Source of the DNA: an uncultured Parolsenella sp.
Lineage (GTDB): Bacteria; Actinomycetota; Coriobacteriia; Coriobacteriales; Atopobiaceae
Direction: 5' to 3'
DNA length: 64,000 bases
Assembly (NCBI RefSeq): GCF_934660935.1
Contig: NZ_CAKUIH010000010.1
Coordinates: forward strand, 1-64,000
Under the pieces are notes generated by a model. That model had not been told where the DNA came from. It saw only the letters and a list, made by a program, of their open reading frames with translations, and searched no databases. Made by a program: the position numbers and the translations under genes. This document shows positions 58,783 through 64,000 of the stretch, piece after piece. Position 1 is the first letter of the stretch. The number at the start of each line of letters is the position of its first letter.

Positions 58783-58938
58783 CCCCACGAGCAGCGCGAC
58801 GCAAGCGTAGGTAGCACTCCGCAAACGCAAAGCGCCCCAAATGCGAGCGGCGAGCCCATAGCCCAGGCCGCTCTCGAAGAGCGCCGCCGCCTCTCTTCTC
58901 GTGACCTCGTTGTACCTTCTTCTCAGGTCGACGGACAT

Positions 58939-58977
58939 AAAAAGCCTCCCATTTCTCGTGTCCAAGAAATGGGAGGC
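58939..58977 (-). terminator. Terminator of argG
   Basis: 13-bp perfect stem GCCTCCCATTTCT/AGAAATGGGAGGC (58944-58956, 58965-58977); on the minus strand followed by five T. Confidence 0.85.
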
Positions 58978-59023
58978 AGTTCATCCTCTGGAAGCGGGGC
59001 GCATCTCGTATGTCAGGGATTGC

Positions 59024-60346
59024 CTACTTGGCGCTGGCGCCAGAAGCTCCGGCCTCGCCGGTGCCGGCAGCCTCAGCCTCCTTCACGCCCATCGCGGCGA
59101 TCTGGGCGGCGGCGGCGACGCCAGCGGCCTTCTCGCGCTCGATGCGACGCTCGGCCCAGACGCGGTTGGGCAGGCCGAAGAGGTCCATGAAGCCCTTGGC
59201 GGCAGTGCGGTCGAAGGTGTCGCCCTTGTCGTAGGTAGCCAGGCCGAAGTCGTACATCGAGCTATCGGCACGAGAGCCGGTGACCGTGCAGTTGCCCTTG
59301 TACAGGTGCAAACGGACCTCGCCACTGACGGTCTTCTGGGTGCTCGCGAAGAAGGCGTCGAGTGCGTCCTTGAGCGGCGAGTACCAAAGACCGTTGTAGA
59401 CCTGACGGCTCCAGTCATGCTCGAGCTGAAGCTTGGTGTGGAGCACGTCGCCTGGCAGGCACAGGGACTCGAGCTGCTTGTGGGCCATGATGATGGCGAG
59501 AGCACCCGGCTGCTCATAGCACTCGCGGCTCTTGAGGCCGACGAGACGGTCCTCGATCATGTCGATGCGACCAAAGCCGTGGCTGCCCACGATCTCATTA
59601 AGCGCGGCGATGAGGTCGTACAGCTTCATGCGCTGGCCATCAATGGAGACGGGCAGACCCGCCTCGAAGCCGATGACGACATCACGAGCCTCGTCAGGCG
59701 CGTCCTCGGCGTTGACGGTGAGCGACCAGGCTCCGTCGGGCGCGGAGTTCCACGGATCCTCGAGCACACCGCACTCGATGGCACGGCCCCACACGTTCTC
59801 ATCAATGGAGTACGGATTCTCCTTGGTGGCGTCAACGGGGATGCCATGGGACTGCGCGTACTCGATCTCGCTCGAGCGCGTGGTGAGCTCCCAGCTGCGG
59901 ACCGGACCGAGGATGTCGAGCGTCGGGTCGAGGGCCTTGCACTCGAGCTCGAAACGCACCTGGTCGTTGCCCTTGCCAGTGCAACCATGGGCGATGGCGA
60001 CGGCGCCCTCGGCCTGGGCCACCTTCACGAGATGACGGCAGATGGCGGGACGAGACAGGGCGGAGAGCAGCGGATACTTGTTCTCGTACATGCCGTTGGC
60101 AAAGATCGCCTTGGCAACGAAGTCCTCGCAGAACTCGTCACGGATGTCGACGTCATACGCGGCCACGGCGCCGAGCATCTTGGCCTTCTCGTTCACGGCA
60201 TCGATGTCCTTGCGCTCCTCGGACGGCTGGCCGAGAGCGGCGATGCAGGAGACCACGTCATAGCCTTCATCCTGGAGATACTTGAGAAGGCACGAAGTGT
60301 CGAGGCCACCGGAATACGCGAGAACGACCTTACCCTTTTCGGACAT
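59024..60346 (-). CDS. argG: Argininosuccinate synthase
   Basis: Condenses citrulline and aspartate with ATP, step seven of arginine synthesis. 440 residues: VVLAYSGGLDTSCLLKYL (ATP loop), AHGCTGKGNDQVRFE, IDENVWGRAIECG. The C-terminus carries an additional 40-residue Ala/Glu/Gly-rich tail. ATG at 60346 with AAGGAG. It is 68 bp downstream of argR, same strand, so in one unit; argH is not in the window. Arginine-regulated through ArgR. Confidence 0.96.
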   Translation of the reverse strand: MSEKGKVVLAYSGGLDTSCLLKYLQDEGYDVVSCIAALGQPSEERKDIDAVNEKAKMLGAVAAYDVDIRDEFCEDFVAKAIFANGMYENKYPLLSALSRPAICRHLVKVAQAEGAVAIAHGCTGKGNDQVRFELECKALDPTLDILGPVRSWELTTRSSEIEYAQSHGIPVDATKENPYSIDENVWGRAIECGVLEDPWNSAPDGAWSLTVNAEDAPDEARDVVIGFEAGLPVSIDGQRMKLYDLIAALNEIVGSHGFGRIDMIEDRLVGLKSRECYEQPGALAIIMAHKQLESLCLPGDVLHTKLQLEHDWSRQVYNGLWYSPLKDALDAFFASTQKTVSGEVRLHLYKGNCTVTGSRADSSMYDFGLATYDKGDTFDRTAAKGFMDLFGLPNRVWAERRIEREKAAGVAAAAQIAAMGVKEAEAAGTGEAGASGASAK

Positions 60347-60414
60347 AGAGATGCTCCTTCGATTGGATGCCTATTTGAGAGTCGAATAACGGATGCGACG
60401 GAACCAAGAGGCGC

Positions 60415-60849
60415 TTAGTCACACACGCCTCTGAGCTTGTTCACGAGTTGCTCGAGCGAAACGCCTTGCTCGTTAGTGAGGCAGACGACCATGATCGTGT
60501 CGTCCCCAGCAATGCAGCCCGCCACGTCGGGAAGGCTCGCGTCGTCGAAGGCGGCGGCGACGCCCTGGGCGGCCCCGGCCTGCGTGTGGATGACGACGAT
60601 GTTGTTAGCCCGCACGACATTAGTGACAAGGTCTGACACCATGCGCTGTAGGTGCAGGTCCTCGGCGAGGACATACACGCCCTCCGGAAGCTTGCGCAGG
60701 CCCATGTCCGCGATGTCGCGCGAGATCGTAGCCTGCGTGCAGACGAAACCGAGCTTCTCAAGCTCCTCGACGAGGGCACGCTGGGTCTTGATGGACTTAT
60801 CGCGGACAATCTCGCGGATCGCGTCCTGTCGGTTATATCGCTTCTTCAC
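60415..60849 (-). CDS. argR: Arginine repressor ArgR
   Basis: 144 residues: N-terminal winged helix (RYNRQDAIREIVRDKSIKTQ, QATISRDIADMGLRKL) and C-terminal hexamerisation/arginine-binding domain (HTQAGAAQGVAAAFD, GCIAGDDTIMVV). GTG at 60849 with AAAGG upstream is chosen, since the frame to 61182 continues through non-homologous sequence. The palindrome at 60970 is a possible autoregulatory site. Confidence 0.93.
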   Translation of the reverse strand: MKKRYNRQDAIREIVRDKSIKTQRALVEELEKLGFVCTQATISRDIADMGLRKLPEGVYVLAEDLHLQRMVSDLVTNVVRANNIVVIHTQAGAAQGVAAAFDDASLPDVAGCIAGDDTIMVVCLTNEQGVSLEQLVNKLRGVCD

Positions 60850-61131
60850 GTCGACACCTTTCGAGCTGCTATGCTTGAGCAACCACGCAGCGAAGATTGC
60901 TGGCGATTTGCATTCGTCATTGGGTACTAACCCATTAGATTCGCATCGAGAATGCATATTAGCACGATAAAATACGGGTATTTCGCAATTTTCCGTTTGT
61001 TTACACAACATCATGAATGCTTGATACGTTCGCAGAGACGACGGCACCGAGGCTGACCAAAAAACTTCCAGTCCGGGACGAATTAGGCGCTCTGAGCACA
61101 GCGCGCTGATCACAATGCGTGCACCCGATAC
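60850..61131. promoter_or_regulatory. argR upstream region with palindrome
   Basis: AAATAC-GG-GTATTT (60970-60983) is a palindrome about 120 bp before argR; a minus-strand extended -10-like TGCTAATAT lies next to it (60956-60964). No consensus ArgR box (TGAATAAAAATTCA-like) is clear. Confidence 0.4.
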
Positions 61132-61169
61132 AAAATCGCCGGCACATTCGTCCAAGAATGCGCCGGCGA
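61132..61169 (-). terminator. Terminator of the TIGR02452 gene
   Basis: TCGCCGGC/GCCGGCGA (61136-61143, 61162-61169) with an inner CATTC/GAATG pairing; minus-strand TTTTGTATC follows. Confidence 0.75.
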
Positions 61170-61238
61170 CCCAATGTCTCAACTAGATGGAAAGAGCTAA
61201 CCCCACTTCTTGAGAGAAGCTAACATCGCGACAAGAAC

Positions 61239-62171
61239 CTAAAGGTACTTGCGCCAGTCCTCCTCCGTCTCGCCCTCTTCGTGGCTAACGGGCGCGGGCT
61301 CCGGGGCGGAGGCGTAAGGCTCCTCGTTAGCCTCGGGGAACGTGGCAAACACATGCTGGAACATCTCGAGGTTCTCATCGTGACGACCCTTCGGCACGGC
61401 GAAGGTCACCTGACTTGCCACGTGCTTGCCAGTCGCGAGCTCCTCGGCGAAGATCTGGGCGACGCGGAGGGCGTCCCACCCAAAGACGCCGCAACCGAAG
61501 GCGCCAAGCACGAGCTTGTCATGGCCAAGAACGTCAGCGATGCCAAGCACGAGCCGAACGCGAGAGCGCATCGAACGCGTGAGGTCAGACTCGAGCACGT
61601 GGTAGTTGGCCTTCGCCCGCTTGAGATTGGGGGCGGCGGCAACGATGACGTCAGCATAGGAGTGGAAGCGCTCGCGCTCGAAACGCACCTTTGGCACGAC
61701 AAGGGCTCGATCGCGATAGAGCTCGCAGTTGATGTTGTGGCGACGATTCTCCGCGAACCAGCCCTCGAAGCGCGAGAGGACGTTGTACAGGAAGCTCTCC
61801 TGGCAGAGTGCCTCCTCCTGAGCCATGGCACCACGGATGTAGGCGCCCGCGGGATACGTGAACGATGCGAAGTCAAGAACGGCGAGGTCACACATATCGG
61901 CACGGCCGCGGCCAAGCTCGAGCACCGCGGAAACGGAATCCGCGTCGACGACGCTTACGCTGGGAACGGAAGTCTCACTGCCCGCCGGCGCCGCGGGAAT
62001 CTCGTCATAGAAGCGCGTCTCCCGCACCGAGCGCTCAATCTCCGCACCAAGGCGATCGTGCATCTCCGCGGTATGGGCGACGGCAGCGTTCGCCCTCTCG
62101 CGACGGCGGTCGTCGCGCGTGCGCTCACGGGACTGCCTGTTTCCACGTGCGCGATTGTTCGGTTCAGCCAT
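61239..62171 (-). CDS. TIGR02452-family, bacterial PARG-like ADP-ribose hydrolase
   Basis: 310 residues. The macrodomain-like core has MAQEEALCQESFLY (catalytic QEE), DVIVAAAPNLKRA and VLGAFGCGVFGWDALRVA. Relatives hydrolyse poly- or terminal ADP-ribose. The glycine loop before QEE reads YPAGAYIRGAM rather than PGGGxxxGAxA, so the catalytic geometry may differ. N-terminal 40 residues are Arg-rich. ATG at 62171 with GAGGAG. It is monocistronic. With the DraG-like enzyme at 23 kb it gives two ADP-ribose erasers in this chromosome part. Confidence 0.8.
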   Translation of the reverse strand: MAEPNNRARGNRQSRERTRDDRRRERANAAVAHTAEMHDRLGAEIERSVRETRFYDEIPAAPAGSETSVPSVSVVDADSVSAVLELGRGRADMCDLAVLDFASFTYPAGAYIRGAMAQEEALCQESFLYNVLSRFEGWFAENRRHNINCELYRDRALVVPKVRFERERFHSYADVIVAAAPNLKRAKANYHVLESDLTRSMRSRVRLVLGIADVLGHDKLVLGAFGCGVFGWDALRVAQIFAEELATGKHVASQVTFAVPKGRHDENLEMFQHVFATFPEANEEPYASAPEPAPVSHEEGETEEDWRKYL

Positions 62172-62490
62172 ATATATGTCTCCTCGCGTCCTCTGGAAAA
62201 TACCTTGTCAGCTATTTAGAGATAGCGGTTCACCTGCGGCGCGCTGTCGCATCAACTCATCAAGCAGCACGTTTGCAAGAACTGTACGGCCATAAAACGC
62301 CAATTGCAAGGTCTAGCAGCAATTTGTCGATAAATGGGGCGGCAATTCAGGAGGGGAAACGACCAGATTGAGACGCCCATCAGACGCAGAGAGGCCCTTA
62401 CCGAATCGTAACAAGAGATGTCCGGAATTACGTGGATACTAGTTCTGTTGGAAGCATTCGATGCCGTACGTGACGAGCCGGGAGCGACAT
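62172..62490. other. Divergent intergenic region TIGR02452 / ppk
   Basis: About 320 bp. A small hairpin GCTAT-TTAGAG-ATAGC (62211-62226) and a minus-strand TATTTT are seen. No gene, and no promoter with both elements. Confidence 0.35.
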
Positions 62491-64000
62491 ATGGGCAAGA
62501 ACAAAGGCACACACAAGTCAGACAAGGCCTCCAAGCGCAAAAAGGACGAGGTCAAATCCTCAAAGAGCTCGAAAAAGGCCTCCGCCGCCGAGCTCGAGCA
62601 CAAGGCTGCCAAATTCGCCGACGTCGTCCCGACGCCCGCCAACGCCAATCGTCCCCAGAAGCGTTCCCGTGATTTCTCCTACACGCAGAATCGCGAGGTC
62701 AGCTGGCTTCGCTTCGACAACAGGGTCCTTGACGAGGCTTTTGACGAATCCGTGCCGCTCCTCGAGCGCATCAAGTTCTGTGCCATCTTCCAGTCGAACC
62801 TCGACGAGTGGTTCATGATCCGCGTTGGCGGCCTCTCTGACCTCGCTGAGCTCAAGCACCAGCCGGCAGACAACAAGAGCGACGAGACCCCGTCGGAGCA
62901 GCTCGCCCAGCTCTTCTCGATCCTCCCGGGCCTGTACGAACGCCGCGAGCGCTGCTTCACCCAGCTCGAGAGCGCCCTCGAGATGGAGGGCATCAAACGT
63001 CTGGTGCCAGAACAGTACACGGACTCCGATCTCGTCACCGTCTCCCGCTACTTCGAGAGCCGCCTGGCTCCCATCCTGTCGCCGCTCATCGTCGACCCGC
63101 GTCATCCCTTCCCCAACCTCAAGAACGGTGTCCTGCACGTAGTCTGCTCCCTCGATGGCAACGATGAGCACGGGGTTCTCGGCATGGTCGAGGTCCCGCA
63201 GACCGCGGATCGCATCATCTGGCTTCCCTCCAGCGAGGGTCGCATCCGCTACACCCTCGTTGAGGACGTCATCATCTCCATGCTCGGCCGTTGCTTCGGT
63301 TCCTACGTCCCCACGAGTTCTGGCGTCGTACGCGTCACGCGCAACGCCGACATCGACCCTGACGGCGAGGGGGTCGAGGAGGAGGAGGACTACCGCCAGC
63401 ACATGAAGAAGGTGCTCAAGCGCAGGAGCCGCCTCCAGCCCGTCCGCGCCGAGATTACCGGAGACCTCGACGAGTCGCTCGTCACATTCGTCCGCAAGGA
63501 ACTTGAGCTCGAGAAGCGCAGGATGTTCCACCTCTCGACGCCCTCAGACCTCTCGTTCGTCTACCAGCTCGAAGGCAAGGTTCCCGCAAGCCGCAAGAGC
63601 GCGCTCACGTTCCCTCCCTTTGCTCCGCAGCCCTCGCCCATGGTGCGCGACGGCGAGCCCATGCGCGGCCAGGTCGAGAACCACGACGTCCTGCTCACCT
63701 ATCCGTATGAGTCGATGAGTCCCCTCCTGCGTCTCATCCACGAGGCGGCGAACGATGACGACTGCATCTCGATCAAGATCACGCTCTACCGCGTGGCGCG
63801 CCACTCGCGTCTGTGCGAGAGCCTCGTGACCGCCGTCGAGAATGGGAAGGACGTCACGGTCCTCATGGAGCTTCGCGCCCGCTTCGACGAGCAGAACAAC
63901 ATCGAGTGGGCAGAGCGTCTCGAGGAGGCGGGATGCACCGTCATCTATGGCTCCGAGGGATTCAAGTGCCACTCGAAGATCTGCCAGATCACCTATCATG
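62491..64000 (+). CDS. ppk: Polyphosphate kinase 1, 3' end outside window
   Basis: Transfers the ATP gamma-phosphate to long-chain polyphosphate. About 503 of some 750 residues are visible. After a Lys/Ser-rich N-terminal extension of 65 residues (KASKRKKDE, SSKSSKKAS) the PPK1 N domain starts: NREVSWLRFDNRVLDEAFD, FFQSNLDEWFMIRVG-like (IFQSNLDEWFMIRVGGL), SPLIVDPRHPFPNL, then the head domain and the catalytic domain to YESMSPLLRLIHEAA, ITLYRVARHSRL, LMELRARFDEQNNIEWAERL and HSKICQI with the phosphorylated His. ATG at 62491 with GGGAG seven bases upstream. Confidence 0.95.
   Translation, partial: MGKNKGTHKSDKASKRKKDEVKSSKSSKKASAAELEHKAAKFADVVPTPANANRPQKRSRDFSYTQNREVSWLRFDNRVLDEAFDESVPLLERIKFCAIFQSNLDEWFMIRVGGLSDLAELKHQPADNKSDETPSEQLAQLFSILPGLYERRERCFTQLESALEMEGIKRLVPEQYTDSDLVTVSRYFESRLAPILSPLIVDPRHPFPNLKNGVLHVVCSLDGNDEHGVLGMVEVPQTADRIIWLPSSEGRIRYTLVEDVIISMLGRCFGSYVPTSSGVVRVTRNADIDPDGEGVEEEEDYRQHMKKVLKRRSRLQPVRAEITGDLDESLVTFVRKELELEKRRMFHLSTPSDLSFVYQLEGKVPASRKSALTFPPFAPQPSPMVRDGEPMRGQVENHDVLLTYPYESMSPLLRLIHEAANDDDCISIKITLYRVARHSRLCESLVTAVENGKDVTVLMELRARFDEQNNIEWAERLEEAGCTVIYGSEGFKCHSKICQITYH

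Noticed and set aside
58642..58984. Minus-strand frames between the flavodoxin gene and argG
   Set aside because: They overlap the flavodoxin gene or the argG terminator and have no ribosome site or domain.

Overview
The window is 64 kb of high-GC bacterial chromosome from what looks like an anaerobic, Gram-positive actinobacterium of the class Coriobacteriia (Olsenella/Atopobium/Collinsella-like). This is inferred from base composition, predicted lipoproteins and ABC systems typical of monoderms, Feo iron uptake, PPDK, oxygen-independent metabolism and the general look of the proteins; no rRNA or marker set is present to prove it. Almost everything is ordinary chromosomal backbone. I see no insertion sequence, prophage, CRISPR array, tRNA or rRNA.

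Layout. 1-980: 3' part of an M20 peptidase. 1095-21002 is almost entirely minus strand: mtnN, a feoA-feoA-feoB iron operon, a DUF523/purine nucleoside phosphorylase fusion, a SurA_N-like membrane protein, isocitrate dehydrogenase, HEAT, NYN and membrane proteins, a hydroxyisobutyrate-dehydrogenase-family enzyme with a His/Cys-rich tail, DegV, HPF, a solute-binding lipoprotein behind a long untranslated leader, comF, a VanA/VanG-like D-Ala ligase, tatD, rsmA and metG. 21373-31300 is plus strand: two lipoproteins, an ADP-ribosylglycohydrolase, and a cation-homeostasis block (KdpD-like kinase, KdpE-like regulator, P2-type ATPase, two TrkA-type RCK proteins), then a small basic protein. 31372-37458 (minus) is a MarR-controlled heterodimeric ABC exporter with a GH5-like hydrolase and rsmI. 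38024-40810 is ppdK.

41148-54523 (minus): a PatB/MalY C-S lyase; an amino-acid ABC operon (binding protein, two permeases, ATPase) ending in an ammonium transporter fused to PII; a three-subunit molybdenum hydroxylase; a GltD-like flavoprotein; glycerate kinase. 54746-58782 (plus): a second amino-acid ABC operon behind two identical operators, pyrE and a flavodoxin. 59024-62171 (minus): argR-argG and a TIGR02452 ADP-ribose hydrolase. 62491 to the end: the first two thirds of polyphosphate kinase.

Themes: nitrogen and amino-acid acquisition (two polar amino-acid importers, Amt-PII, argRG), potassium/sodium control, nucleotide salvage, and several domain fusions or altered active sites. The best candidates for something new are the ATPase + paired TrkA + KdpDE-like locus with a predicted 11-bp-period operator; the DUF523-PNP fusion; the Amt-PII fusion that has lost one of the twin histidines and the modifiable T-loop Tyr; the D-Ala-D-Lac-like ligase without vanH/vanX; the metal-binding tail on an NAD-dependent dehydrogenase; the unexplained 0.4-kb leader at 14888-15291; and a family of palindromic intergenic repeats sharing the core GGGAC(A/T)GTCCC.
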